The notes beneath the pieces were generated by a model, which saw only the letters and a list, made by a program, of their open reading frames with translations, had not been told where the DNA came from and did no database searches. Shown here piece by piece: positions 49,086 through 61,682 of a stretch of 64,000 bases of DNA. Within the stretch, counting starts at the first letter, position 1, and the number at the start of each line of letters is the position of its first letter. The position numbers were made by a program, and so were the translations under genes. Source of the stretch: Vitellaria paradoxa (Eukaryota > Streptophyta > Magnoliopsida > Ericales > Sapotaceae); assembly GCA_019916065.1 (NCBI GenBank), contig CM034243.1:2666001-2730000 (forward strand), written 5' to 3'.

Positions 49086-49121
49086 TGTTGAATTTTTTGA
49101 CACTCCAATACTAAATACCAT

Positions 49122-49429
49122 GGTGCCATTTAATATACTTGTTTTAGGTTCATTTTTTATTTTATGTTTTCAAAATAAGGAAAATAGTTTAAAATATAGT
49201 CACTTGTATTTTTAAAACCTATTTTAGAAAATAGCAAACAGGTTTACACATTACAAACAAAATGATCAAAAGTCATTTTTAGCATTTTTGACTCAAAATA
49301 AGGAAAATTTTAAAACATGAAAAATGAAAAATGTCAAACTAAATGCGTTTTCAGTGTTCTTAAAATATAAATTTTTAAATAGAAAATAAAAAATAGAAAT
49401 AGAAAAAAAAATGTAAATCAAATGTCACC
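49122..49429. mobile_element. MITE related to the 47165-47462 element
   Basis: 308 bp. The right end ATCAAATGTCACC followed by TAA matches the right end of the first MITE; the left end GGTGCCATTTAAT is its degraded partner. The interior shows the same style of TTTTAAAAT and AAAATAGAAA runs. The left TAA is not preserved. Confidence 0.55.
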
Positions 49430-49814
49430 TAAATTGTCCCAATTTAACACTTTTTAGTGTTTTGTTTTTTTAGCTTTAAACAGGTGTTCAAAAATTCAAT
49501 TACCCACATCATCCTTACTATAATTGAATGTATTTGTGATTTAAATAATAAAAATTTGATACGAGTATCAGATATATTATAATTTTAATCATTTTAATTC
49601 GGTTCTATTTGATTTTATATTATAATAATGTGCAAATAATACTTAGTAATAACATATAATAAGCAAAACTATTATAATATATTTATATTATGTTTTGTGC
49701 CTATATAATTACTATTGTTTGATTTTTATATGATTATTATTATTATTTTTATTATTATTTTTACACCATTAGCATATAAAATTTTGCTTTTAAAGATTCA
49801 ACTAGATTAATTAA

Positions 49815-50356
49815 GGGTGCCTTTGGAGTGTCAAAAAAATGAAAAATAACGAAAAATGTGATTTGAGTAATTTTTTAGTGTTTGGCGTGCAGTCACCAAA
49901 CCACATTTTTCGGATATGAATAGTTTAACATTTTTGACTTTCGTGTTAGAATATTAGAGAGAAAAACCGTTCAGATGAATTTTTTGGTCTATTCTGACAG
50001 ATTTATGTTAGAATTTTTTGAAAATTATTGAACTTTTTTACTTTTACGTCAAAAATTTGAGAGAAAAATCCTTCCAACGGATATTTGGATCGGTTCCGAC
50101 ATATTTTTGTTAGATTTTTTGAAAGTTGTTGAAAATTTTTTTGGATTTGTATAAAAGTTATCGGAGCTTATAAAAAATTTATTGAGGTTTATAAAAAATT
50201 TATTGGAGTTTGTAAAAATTTGTTAGAATATGTAGATATATATAAATTTATAAAAATTTTATAAACTATGAGGAGGACAAAATATGTTTAAGAGTTTTAG
50301 AGATTTTTCAAAAATTTTTAAAAATTTACCTAATTTTTAGCGTGCCAAACACACTC
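49815..50356. mobile_element. TAA-flanked MITE, 542 bp
   Basis: The left end GGGTGCCTTTGGAGTGTC and the reversed right end GAGTGTGTTTGGCACGC pair imperfectly. Both sides carry TAA (49812-49814 and 50357-50359). The interior contains its own inner duplications (AGAGAGAAAAACCGTTC-ATG versus AGAGAAAAATCCTTCCAACG) and AT-rich filler. Confidence 0.6.
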
Positions 50357-50529
50357 TAAATGTAATGCGTATAGAATATAAGAGTTCAATTCATGGTCAA
50401 CTTGAGAAAGGTTTTTCTTAGTAAATTTGACAATAAAATTTAACTAAGTCTAAAGACTAAACCATTGTCATCCCTAACCATAAACACGAGTAATTAAATT
50501 ATATAATTATAGCTATGTAATTTTGTAGT

Positions 50530-50678
50530 CATAAGGGTATGTTTGAAGTGACAAAAAGTGAGATAAAATGAAATAATTTGTGAATTTATAATTCATGTAG
50601 TAAGATAAAAAGTAAATAACTTTTAGAAATTTTTAGAATTTTTATTTATTTTTAGCAAACAAAACGCACCTTAGTAGT
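50530..50678. mobile_element. Short MITE-like element
   Basis: About 145 bp. The left end TAAGGGTATGTTTGAAGTG pairs with the reversed right end TAAGGTGCGTTTTGTTTGC. Same general end type as the 49815-50356 element. The AT-rich middle carries AAAAAGTGAGATAAAATG. Confidence 0.5.
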
Positions 50679-51950
50679 GTAGGAGGCGCCCAATCGTACT
50701 GATTTTTTTATTTTATATAGTTATTTTTGTACAATTTTATATAATTTTCTTAAATTGCTCGCATATTGTTTTTTGCTAATTCATTTCTATTAACCACTCA
50801 TAATTACTATTTCTCTAGCTCGGTATACACGTACAAAGCCAATTCATTACTAAAATTATCAATTTTGTGAAGATAATTTTTTTTTAAAATTATTATTGTA
50901 AATTTTATTATATTACCATAATTATTCTTAATAATTTTATTATAAAAATATTCTCATTTTTGTTACAAGATAACATATAATTTTCATTTTCAATAATTAA
51001 GAATACTGGTTCCGCCCCTTGTGAATGTTAACAACGTGCTTTATTTTTTTATAGTGGACATGTTTGTAATTTTTTTTCGATTTATGTTTTCTTTCTCTTT
51101 TAATTTTTTTTAATTTGTTTTTGAGGATTGATTTTTCTAGATTAATTATTTTCTTTGCAAAATAATTTGTACTAAATTATTTTAATTTGAAAGTTAAAAG
51201 GTTCAAGTGAAAAGAAAAAAGAAAATAGACTAAGTTCAAAAGACAAATTAGTTGTTTATTAATTCAACGTAGTAGGTTATTTTAAGTCCATAGAACGGTT
51301 AATGTTTGCAAACATGAATTTGCGAAAAGAAAGAAGACGTAAAAAGACGTAAAAGAGAGTGATAGAAAATTAAATTGAGATGGAAATATTAAATTTATTT
51401 TATTTTTTTGTTGAGTTAAAAAGTAATATGAAAAATAAATACAAATTTATCAAAAAAATTTATTTTTTATTTAATTACATATGAAAATAACACAAATTAA
51501 TAATTTATTTCCCTTTACATTTTATTCTTCGTAAATTTAACTTCCAAACATAGTTTAAACATTTGATAATACTGAATTTTATTTTTATTATTTTTTAAGA
51601 TTATATATATATATATATATATTTTTTTCTTCTCCTCTCAATGGGATTGCAAGCTGAGCACAAAGGGTGGGCCCGCACTTTTAAGACGGATGACTCTAAT
51701 CTCTCTCTCTCTCTCTATCTCTCCTCTTTTTTTTTTTTTTTTTGGAAGGGTCCGATGATTCTAATCTCACCTTTGCAGTTTCGGATGAGTCGGATGACAA
51801 CAAAAGCAGAGGAAATTGCTGTATGAAAAGTAAATTAAACATTATAGTAGATAAAAATTTTCCATTAATCAGCTCGGCACCAGCAAATAAGCATCCAAGC
51901 TAGTTTGGTTCCGGAGGAAGCTACAGCTGGCGGCCGATAATCGACGCCTG
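50679..51950. other. Intergenic, AT-rich, upstream of the F-box gene
   Basis: No gene. Simple repeats at about 51604-51622 (TA)n, 51700-51725 (CT)n and a T-run at about 51727-51742. The final part, towards 51950, becomes less AT-rich (GGAAGCTACAGCTGGCGGCC) and is probably promoter sequence of the following gene. Confidence 0.45.
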
Positions 51951-53256
51951 TTGCTGCAACCCTCTTCCGCTGCTTTCTCTCTCTTTCTTTCTCTCTCCAT
52001 ATATACATGTATTGTTCGTCTCTAGGGTTTCATTCACCCCTGCGCAACAAAGACCCCTTTGTTCAGCTGCAAAGGTGAAAATTTCCATTATATTTGTTCA
52101 CTGGGTATTCTTCATGCAAATCTCTCGCTCGGTCTTTCTTCTTCTTCCCTTGGATGCTTTTTTGTTGGTGTTTCTAAAAAATCTAGTAGAGATTTTTTTT
52201 TTGGTAGTAGAGATATACGTGTTTGTCTGTAGCATCTGCATTTCTTGCCGGAATCAAATTTCAAGTCCTTCCTTCTTCTGGTTGTGTGTATGATGGCTAA
52301 GCTATAAAATTAGTTTCAATATATATATATATATATATATGTATTGGTAAAATTTTTTGTTTATGTCAAAACGTTTTTTTCTTTTTGGTGGTGAAAATGG
52401 ACAATGTAATTCAATTTATCAATCTTTCCTGGATAAAAATGAAGACCTTGTTCCTTTGTTTATGTAATTTGGTTTGAAGTTTACTTGCTGTTTGTTTTGA
52501 TCACTTGTTCCATCTGTCTGCAGTAGGGTTTTTATTTGTTGTACTGGTTTCGTTATAATTTATGATGGTTAGAGTCAGGGCGGAAATTGCTACAGTACTG
52601 TAGGGGCAATTGCCCCACTTATTTTTTTTTTAAAAAATTATTTATATATATTTTACAATATTGTTCTCACTAAAATGTTCTTTTGACCTCGTTATCTCCA
52701 ATTTATTCTTACTTGTCTACTACCTATCTAAATGCCTCTCATTTTTTGAATTTCAACATATGAATTTATTTAAGGATTTCAACAAACATTAATCATTCAA
52801 ATCTTTTTCGTTTATCTAACTTCAGCTATTTTTTTTTGTATCATTTATCATATATCCAAGTTCATATATATATATATATATTAGATAAGTCTTATCATTC
52901 TTTTAGATATGATTTTTTTTTATCATTTATTTTTTTATCCAACTTTATTTTTATTTTTTTTTATCATTTATCCAACTTCATATATATATATATATATATT
53001 AGTCATTTTCTTTGGATAGGATTTTTTTTAATCATTTATTTATTTTTTTTATCCAACTTCAGCTCTTTCAGTTTTTTTTTTTTTTAAATCCAATTTTAGG
53101 ACCTTATCAAATTTCTAGATAAGTCTTCTCAAATACTCCATCTTAGTATCCAAAATTTTTAGGTTGCCCTCACCTACTATCTTTTCTATCTCCACCATTA
53201 ATTAGAATGCGATCAGACTTGTGGAAATTTGGTTGTTTTTATACAAGTTTTCTTCA

Positions 53257-54465
53257 TGTTAAGAAAATTGGAAAAATTCTATATATTAAACCGTATATTA
53301 AATTGTATTAAATTGTGTATTGAACACAATAGAATAGCAATCCTATTTATAGAGGTGCCAAAGTAGAATCAGAATAAGAATAGGAAACAATAAGAAAACC
53401 TATAATGAAAAGAAAAAGTATTTTCTAATTATAATTTCTAAATTTTTATATTTTATATATGTCAACACCCTCCCTCAAACTCAAGATGGGAAATTAGAGA
53501 CTAACTTGAGTTTGGAGACTAAGAACTGGAAAGCAGTCAACACATCTCTATCACTTCGCGTAGGTTACATGCCTTGAGAGGTTATGAACATAACTTTGGT
53601 TAGACGCGTAAGATCATGAGCCCAAATCTATTAATGCGTCTCGAGATCACAAAAAACATAGATCCAAATCTACTAACGCGCCTCGATGTCACAAAAATAG
53701 AGATCCAAATCGCCTCGAGGTCACAAAACATAGATCCAAATCTACTAACGTGCCTTGAGGACACAAAAAACGTAGATCCAAAACTACTAACGCACCCCGA
53801 GGACACAAAAATGTAGATCCAAATCTACTAACGCGCCTCAAGGACACAAAAACGTAGATCACGAACCCAAATCTACTAACATACCTCAAGGTCACAAACG
53901 TAGATTATCACAAACCGAGCTTACAGGGAGAAAGGCGTTGAATGGCCAAAATACGCAAAGCCAAAAGCACAAGATAGCATGTGCATGTCTTCGAACGAGT
54001 GATTAGGATCTTCAATAGAGGAACTAAAGTAGCAACAAATATCTCCAAAAGAGAAACTTAAAATTTAAAAATTTTTAAAAAACTAGATATGGCATAAACA
54101 AAAGTAATATGAAATTGGGTAGAGGAGCAGCAGCGGCAGCGGCGACGCCAAGAAGGGCAACACTGGCGGCCACAAAGATGTAGTTGTTGGATACGTAGTC
54201 TACCTCGGATAAAAAATCATGTGCTCTGATACCATGTTAAGAAAATAAAAAGAAATAAAAGGGAACTAGGAAAATTCTGTATATTAAACTGTATATTAAA
54301 TTGTATTAAACTGTGTATTGAATATAATAGAATAGCAACTCTATTTATAGTGGTGCGAAACTAGAATCAGAATAAGAATAGGAAACAATAAGAAAACCTA
54401 TAATGAAAAGGAAAATGATTTCCTAATTATAATTTATAAATTTCTATATTTTATATATGTCAACA
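53257..54465 (-). mobile_element. Small non-autonomous LTR element (TRIM-like) with internal minisatellite
   Basis: 1209 bp, with a perfect 5-bp target duplication CTTCA on both sides (53252-53256 and 54466-54470). LTRs are 53257-53467 (211 bp) and 54235-54465 (231 bp), starting TGTTAAGAAAA and ending ATATGTCAACA. The element reads on the minus strand: the primer-binding site next to the right LTR is TGGTATCAGAGCACA (initiator-Met tRNA, perfect core), and the polypurine tract next to the left LTR is GAGTTTGAGGGAGGG. There is no gag or pol. The internal 0.77 kb is largely a tandem repeat, so it must have used the proteins of an autonomous copia relative. It lies in the leader intron of the F-box gene, opposite in sense. 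Confidence 0.9.
53617..53905 (+). repeat. About 40-bp minisatellite inside the TRIM-like element
   Basis: About seven copies of a unit of the form TAGATCCAAATCTACTAACG followed by CGCCTCGAGGTCACAAAAAC, with variation (GTCAC/GACAC, CTCGAGG/CTCAAGG/CCCGAGG) and one shortened copy. It is located in the internal region between primer-binding site and polypurine tract. Confidence 0.85.
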
Positions 54466-55404
54466 CTTCATATATTTGTGTATTTATCTGAATTTTCTGT
54501 TGTATGTGTTGAATTCTGCTCTAATTTTGGCAATGACAATGTTTAATCATGGTTGGAGGTTTGATAAGTTCGATGTGTTCTGCTTGCAACTCTGGCTGGT
54601 CATTGTAGATGGAGGCTCGTCGTATTGATTTCTTGCAATGGCTTCAAATTGACATGGTGCTAAATATATTCTCACTTTTGGATGATCCATTTGATCTCAT
54701 CCGCGCTAGTGCTGTGTTGCGCTCTTGGCGCCATTGTGGTGAGTTCAACGGTCTAATTATTATATATTACAGTTCGTTTATAACGTTGTAGTATCATTAT
54801 GTTTGTTTCCATGCATGTTTTTGTTATCTATATGTGTGGTTTTGTTCCAATGGTTGGATCTTTCGTACTTAGAACTTATTGTTCTCGTGTCGTTTTGTGA
54901 CTTATGTTTTCATTTATTCTTTTGAACATTATTCTTTTGTCGTTTTTTGACTTGCTTTTCCAATTGTTCTTTTGAACTTTATAATGTTGCTCACCTAGAC
55001 GGGTTTACTAAACCCTTTTTGTTTCCACTTACCATAGCTGATATTGATTGGTCGCTGGTGCTATTGGATCGTTGTTAATTTTTTTTTTTGGTTGATAGCT
55101 AAGAATTGTGGACATGGACATGTATATCACATGATATGAATGGGCATGCAAAATTAATTTAAAAAATATAATGGCTTGACACAAAAGTTTGCTCATTTGT
55201 GACCTTGAGGTCGTGAAGTCAATAATTAGAAATAATCTCTCTATTTATTGGAGGTAAGACTGGGTATGTTGTCTTCTATTATTGCACAAATTAAAAAGGG
55301 GCACTAGAGAATATGAGTCTCTGTGTGTATAAAGCAACTATTTTTAGACCCCACAATGCGGGAATCTTGTACGCTGGGTTGTTCTTCCCCCCGGGATATT
55401 TATA

Positions 55405-56100
55405 CAAGGCAATAGTATTGCGCTCCTGGCGCATTTTGGTGAGTCCAGCTGTCTAATTATTATATCTGACAGTTCGTTTATAATGGTGTAGTATTAGTAT
55501 GCCTGTATCCATGCATGCATGTTTTTGTTATCCACAGGTGTGGTTTTGTTCTAATGGTTGGATCTTTCGTACTTAGAACTTATTGTTCTTGTGTCGTTTT
55601 GTGACTTATGTTTCCATTTATTCTTTTGAACATTATTCTTATGTCGTTTTTTGACTTGTTTTTCCAACTGTTCTTTTGAACTTTATAACATTGCTTAGAT
55701 GGTTTTATTAAACCATTTTTGTTTCCACTTACCATAGCTAATATTGAGTGGTCGCTTGTGCTATTGGATCCTTATCATTTTTTTTTTCTGTTGCTAGCTA
55801 AGAATTATGGACATGGACATGTATATCACATGATATGGATGGGTACTTACCAAAAAAAAAATGATATGAATGGGTGGGCAAAATTAATTTAAAAAATATA
55901 ATGGCATGACACAAAAGTTTGCTCATTTGTGACATGGAGGTCGTGATTCAATAATCAGAAGCACTCTCTGTATTTACTAGAGGTGTAACTATGTACATTA
56001 TCTTCTATTATTGCATAACATAAAGCAAACACCAGAGTGAATGTGTTTGTGTATGTATATAAAGCGATCATTTTCAAACCCCGCAATGTGGGAAACTTAT
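55405..56100 (+). repeat. Duplicated 3' end of F-box exon 1 with following intron
   Basis: This block repeats 54708-55355 about 700 bp downstream. It includes the end of exon 1 and its splice donor (TTGCGCTC-TGGCGC...GGTGAGT), the TCTAATTATTATAT block, GGTTGGATCTTTCGTACTTA, GAACTTATTGTTCT, GACATGGACATGTATATCAC and TTTGCTCATTTGTGAC. The exon part is degraded and too short to add a usable exon. Confidence 0.85.
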
Positions 56101-56184
56101 GCATTGGTTTGCTTTATATGTATATATACTGTTATATAAGGCAATAATGAATATATTGTTATATAAGGCAATAATAGGGGTGAA

Positions 56185-58228
56185 GTCTCACTTTTGGTGA
56201 GACTTCTTTAATTTTCCACAATACCCTTCAACCTCCCAACAATTTCAAATTTTAAATCAAATGACTTGAAAATTCTACCGCTAATTAAATCACTTCACAT
56301 TTCAAAATTTTAAAAATCATATCATTTTTCTTTTATACCCCTAATTAGTTAGATTGGACAAATAAAGTGCTAATCATACGTATAAGGTAACCCCTTACTC
56401 ATTTAGTTACTATAAGTATATTTTTTATTTATATCTATTTTAGTAAGTTCTACTCAAATCACTTTATAAATTTGGATTTTAAAATGGCAAAAATTCAAAA
56501 AATTTAAAAGATAAGGAAATAATAATATATATTCATGTTTTTTTATCTTATTATTTTATTTCAAATTTTCGTTAAGATTATAATGTGTTTCACGTTTATT
56601 TAAGTGATGGATATCTCCCAAGTTTCTCATTTTAGAAAAATAAAAAATTAACATAATATATTTAGCAAAGCGTCTGATACACGTTGTGACATTATCTGAC
56701 GAGTTTTTCAGTATCCCAGTCTGTGCTTATTTATCCAAAAAAAAAAAAAAAAGAAAAAAGAAAAAAAGAAAAAGAATCCGTTTCTTAATAGGTTAATAGA
56801 GTGTTTCATGGGTGTGAAATATTTTATGTTTTCTCCATTTTCATTTTTATCATCCTAATTACCGTGAATTGGTTTTAGGTACATCAATCCACATGCTCTC
56901 CGTAATCCTAACTGAGGATGGAGTGAATGAGGTGATCTATATATTTGTATTAAAGAATTCAATCATAAATGTTGGGGGGTGGTTATAATGTCTTATGTTT
57001 GAATCTCAGCATCCATTTTTAGATATGGATTATCTCACAAATAAGATAGTCAAGATTAAGAATTTAATTCAGAACTGTTTTCGATCTCTAGCACAAATGT
57101 TATCATATCTAACAAAAATAAAATTTTGTCCTTTCATAATGAAGTTTTAGTGGTCCTTTGAATATATTGAAGGAAAAATGATTAATTAAACCATTAATGT
57201 TATTTGAGTTGAATGAAAAAAATCCATGTGCTATGGTTCTTCAAAAATAATACTAAAGATACTGTATATAAGAGGACTTCGTTGTTGAATATTTAAAGAT
57301 CATATTAAATGCAAAACTCAAATGATGTGAAGTTCGAGTTGAACTTTGCATCCATACGTAGTGCATTGTAATTTAGTATCATAGAGAGAGATTTTAAATG
57401 TTTTGATGAGAAAAAGTTCTAAATATTATTTGTTTAAAATTAAACTAAGAAAATGAGTTTGTTTGAATCCCACTCACATTTGTTTTTATGTGCTCTCTTC
57501 TTGCTGTCATTGTTGTCATTGTTGCTATAGTTATCCTTTTTGTTGTCTTGTTTACTTGTACTGTTTTAACTTGTGCAGAAGTAATTTATGCATTGCCGGT
57601 GCCAAGTCTTTGGCACCTTTTTTTGTTGTCGCTACTTGTTTTGTTTTGACTTCTGTACTAGCATTTTATGCATAGTCAGTGCCATGTCCAAAGGAAGTGT
57701 TTGTGTTGATTGCCATCATTTATCTTTTAGTCAAATTGTTGAAACAATCACAAATTTGTGTTGAACCTTTTTGATCTTGAAATTTATAATTTTATGCTGG
57801 GGCATTTTTGTACGATCTAGATTCATTGGAATGCTGTAATAGACTTACTAGTTGCTCCAAGTGTTTGGCACAGATCTTCATTAAGTGGAGTTGTTAGTAA
57901 TAGTATTACCAATATTATTGATATATTGTATAAATATTGCAGTAGTTCATGTAAAAAAGCTGGTGCCCGTGTATGACATAATATGGTACCGTGGTAGCAA
58001 TATATATAGACTAGAGGGGTGCACAAACAGTGCGTGTAATTATCACTTTATTTGCATAATCTAATCAAATAGAGGTATCAAAGGAAAATGATAGGACTAT
58101 TAAAAATTTGAAATGTGAAATTACATAATTAGGGGTAGTTTTTGGAAGTTATTTCATTCAAATTTTAAAGTGGATGTGAGAGGGCGAGAGGTTGAAGGGT
58201 ATTATAGTAAACCAAAAAAGCCTTACCA
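56185..58228. mobile_element. Element with about 185-bp inverted repeats in F-box intron 1
   Basis: The left arm (about 56195-56385) contains AATACCCTTCAACCTC, CACTTCACATTTCAAA, ACCCCTAATTA and CAAATAAAGTG. The right arm (about 58040-58228) holds their reverse complements (CACTTTATTTGC, TAATTAGGGGTA, TTTGAAATGTGAAATTAC, GGTTGAAGGGTATT). About 1.65 kb lies between. Long inverted ends without a transposase suggest a non-autonomous MULE-like element. No matching target duplication was found. Confidence 0.6.
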
Positions 58229-60925
58229 AGATTACAGCTTCATTAATTTTTAGATTATGGCATGAGTATTCATCAATACCTGTGTCTGAAAGTTTAATAT
58301 ATAAGATCTTTTCATTTTCTGGAAGGAGGTCTGGAATATACTTAAAATAAAAAAGAAAAATACAATTAAATGTCTAGTTTTTTTGGAAAGATATCTCATT
58401 TGAGTTGTTGGAGAGATAATAGGAAACTTAGAAAACAAATCTTTTTCATTTGGGGAATAAAAAGTAGACAAAGAGACTTAACCAATCAGTTATTACAAGA
58501 AAAATATCATTCTTGGAACATATCAGGTTATCCATCTCTACATCTTGATTTTCAAACATTTTCAGGCTTGCAGCTCATTTCTCAGTGAAAAATTCTTGGG
58601 TTGAAGAGGGTTGAGATGATGTAATATGTATAGGATGGTAGACGCAACTGGGGTAAAAGTAATAAAAAGAATTTTGTTAAAACCGTTTGCTTGTATGGTA
58701 CAAAACTCCCATATATGATGTCAATGAAAAGTTTTTTGCTGTCAGATACTCAGAAAGGGAAAGGATATTAAAAGAGCTAATATGAGATTCTTTTTCTTCT
58801 TGTTGTTGTTTGAAAGCTGGTATGCCTTTTAGACTCATATTATTTTTTTCTTTATTTTTTGCTCCATTTTTTCTCTCGAGGAAAGTGACATAAGGAAATT
58901 TAACAGGGAGCAATTGAGAGAACTGGAATTGAAATACTTCAACAGTTGTAAAACATTAGAGAATTTCAGAATCTTGGCCTTAACATTCAATCTCAGGAAG
59001 TGTATTGTGAATATAACTTGAATATCACATATATTTTGAAACACTGAGATATAAATCATAGTTAATAATGCACTGGGATGAACTTGTGCAGATATATTTA
59101 ACAGCATACTGGCGTGGTTTGGGTACTTCCTAAGATATGAAATTTTAACAGTTTTTTTATGTTAGATCTCTCTCTTTCTCTCCTCCATTTTTGTATGTTA
59201 AAGTATTGATGGTATAGTTTGATATTGAAATTTGAATATGAGTTATTTTACACTAATTTTGCACGTGATGGAGATCATACCATTTAATGTGGTAACTTAC
59301 AGAAGTAGAAGCTGGAGTTGCTAATAGGCATTTAGATGGGGTGGTGCCTGCGGGGTGATAGCATCTATATGGTTATGCCTACATGTATATGCTCACATGT
59401 TAATGACATTACATTACATGTAGGGGTGTGGTGATAGAAATTAATGATACCAGTATTCATGTAGAAATTAATGATACCAGTGTTCATGTAGAAATTAATG
59501 ATACCAGTATTCATGTCGAAATTAATGATACCAGTATTCATGAACAAAAAGGGGAAAAAAACCTGACACCAAGCGTTCCTTTTTATTAATTTCTTTTTCT
59601 GGTTAATATGTGAGAATATTAAAAATTGATGCGATAAATATAAATAAGAAATAGGTTCACAAAAGCGAGGATGGCATACTGGCAGTCACTTGCTACCACG
59701 TCCTCATAGCAGAAGAAACCGATCTGACTTCTGATTTGACTAGGCAAAGAGGCTTTTGTCAAACAACAAATCATAGATAAAAATACAAGAATTATATCTA
59801 CTTTAAAATACAAGAATCATATCTACTTTGAAGTTACTTAACTGGCCATTGAAGTCTTCGACCATAATTGTCACGGATTGTCTCTTGTTTGTATTGTGCA
59901 TCCTTGTAGCCTTTAAGTTTGAGATTTGTCTCTCTTCAAGTCATGCAAGCTGGAAGCTTCGTCTTCTTACTCGTTTTAGGGTTACCCTCCTTGCATGTCC
60001 TTTTGTAGTCCTTTCCCTTCAATTTGTTTGTTGACCATTGGATGTTTTAATGCTGCAAGCCTAGCGTCTTGGTCTTAACCACATTTTGCATACAAACATG
60101 GTTTTATTTTATTTTATTTTATTTTTATCCATTTTATGCATTATTATTCTGTGTTTCTTACTTATGATAATAGAAACAGTAGTTAGAAACAAGCAACCCA
60201 TTGAGTTCAGGGTCCGTGGTTACACACAAGATTGTTAATGTGCTGAGGGGAAGGTAGAATTCGAATACCTAGAGATACAAAAGAGCCACAAAAGATACTT
60301 TCTTCCTTTCTTTAAATTTTGGTTATATGGTGCTTGTTGACTTACTCATTGGACACTTCACACTCACAAATTATTGTACAACCTTCAAATTTATGTACAT
60401 CGTGACTTCTGTTGAAATCATAGCACGCACTTTATTTTTTATTGTTATCTCATTGTTTGATCTTCTTTATTTCTACTTATTTTCATTTTTGGTTTGATAG
60501 GATCATAGAACTGATGTGACTTTTCCCTCTTTTAAATACCAATAAAAAAGAAAAAAAAAAAAACCCTTCTCAAATGGGAAAATGATGTATTAAAAGAGAA
60601 AATGAAAGTGGAGAGTCCCTTTTGTTCAATCCTGGTTTGTGGTGTCTCTGTGTCCCTAAGGTCCGAACTTTTTGCCCTGCATTCATGTTTCTTCTTGTGT
60701 TATCTTGTTGATAATATGTTTTTGGGTTGCACAGTTGTGTTATTTGATTAATGAACTACCATGTACATAGCATGCTGTTTCCCTTCTTGCTGAAAAGCTT
60801 TAGTGATGGATATAACAACTGCGCAGTGCTCTTTAATGCAGTGGACGGATTTTGTGGTACTGATTTTATTGGTCTGTAGAATTAGATTTTTCAGAAATGG
60901 TCTGACGATTTTTGTTATTCTGCAG
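58229..60925. other. Remainder of F-box intron 1
   Basis: No coding exon identified. Contains the 27-bp minisatellite (59437-59545), an ATTTT repeat at about 60106-60125 and an A-run at about 60549-60562. Ends at the acceptor TTATTCTGCAG before exon 2. Confidence 0.5.
59437..59545 (+). repeat. 27-bp minisatellite, four copies
   Basis: GAAATTAATGATACCAGTAT plus TCATGTA starts at 59437, 59464, 59491 and 59518, with single-base differences between copies. The 27-bp period gives an artificial open frame on the minus strand; it lies in an intron. Confidence 0.95.
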
Positions 60926-61597
60926 TGATTAGCTATGGTCTTTTTAAGCAGTTTTGCTTGAGGTTGTTTCCTCAACTATCTAGCATAGCTTATATCACTG
61001 AACCAAGGTTGTCTACTGGTGTTGGATCTAGCAATTCTGTTGAAGGGGGAGCTCTTGAGAGGGAACACAGGGCTTATGCCTACCTCGTTCAAGTTCTTAC
61101 AGCATTTTTACCAAGTCATTGCATAGCAGTGGCTGTTAGTGCTTCCAGCACAGATAGATATCCGGAAGAAAGCATTCTTAATACTCTGAACCCAAGGGAT
61201 AGAGTTACAAATAGAGGCTTATATTGGTCGAGCAAGGGACAGAGTGATCCTTTGGCACCTGAGACGCTAATATATAGTTTAATTGCCAATCTTTGTGTTA
61301 TAACTGAAATCAGTGTACAACCTTTCCAAGGTAATCTAAAAATATTTCCACAAGTACTATTTGCTCTTCATGTGATCCAGCACATACTATTTAGACGAAA
61401 TTTATTGACAATTAACTGATTTTTTCCCAGCTTTTTTTTCAGCCAGGCTTTCCAATCTGCTCTTCGAAATCTGTTTGATTTCGAACAGGTCATCCTATAT
61501 CCCCGAAGGATATAGCAAATGATCTCAAGTATTTGCCGTTGCAGCTTCCTGCTGATGACAAGTTCATGTGGACATACACTTCACAAGAGTGGCTCAG

Positions 61598-61647
61598 GTG
61601 AGCTTTTTAACCTGCAAAAATGGTGAGCTTTTTAACCTGCAAAAATG
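61598..61647 (+). repeat. 25-bp perfect tandem duplication at an F-box splice donor
   Basis: GTGAGCTTTTTAACCTGCAA plus AAATG occurs twice back to back, at 61598-61622 and 61623-61647. The first copy supplies the intron 3 donor. The second creates an identical donor-like GTGAGC 25 bp downstream. Confidence 0.9.
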
Positions 61648-61682
61648 CGTCTTTCTTCTTTTGGCAGCGTGAACTTGCATAG

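Larger units (their letters stand above)
51950..54608 (+). promoter_or_regulatory. Probable 5' leader and leader intron of the F-box gene
   Basis: A CT-rich stretch (about 51967-52000) followed by CATATATACATG, TCTCTAGGGTTTCATTC and CTGCAAAG|GTGAAA looks like a plant 5' UTR ending at a splice donor near 52074. The start codon at 54609 is preceded directly by a good acceptor (GGTCATTGTAG). The intervening 2.5 kb would be a leader intron. It contains TA runs (52321-52340, 52864-52880, 52980-53000), T-rich duplications (about 52820-53090) and the small LTR element at 53257-54465. This is inferred from splice signals only. Confidence 0.45.

Noticed and set aside
53600..53895. Frames of 66-68 codons with repeated SRFGS-like or DPNLLT-like segments
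   Set aside because: They are translations of the 40-bp minisatellite in the TRIM-like element.
57463..57675. A 70-codon Cys-rich frame in the F-box intron as a secreted peptide
   Set aside because: The cysteines come from a TGT/TGC simple-sequence stretch, there is no clear signal peptide cleavage site, and it lies inside the inverted-repeat element.
59437..59545. Regular 27-bp repeats resembling a CRISPR array
   Set aside because: The repeats are directly adjacent with no spacers, lie in a plant intron, and have no cas genes; this is a minisatellite.
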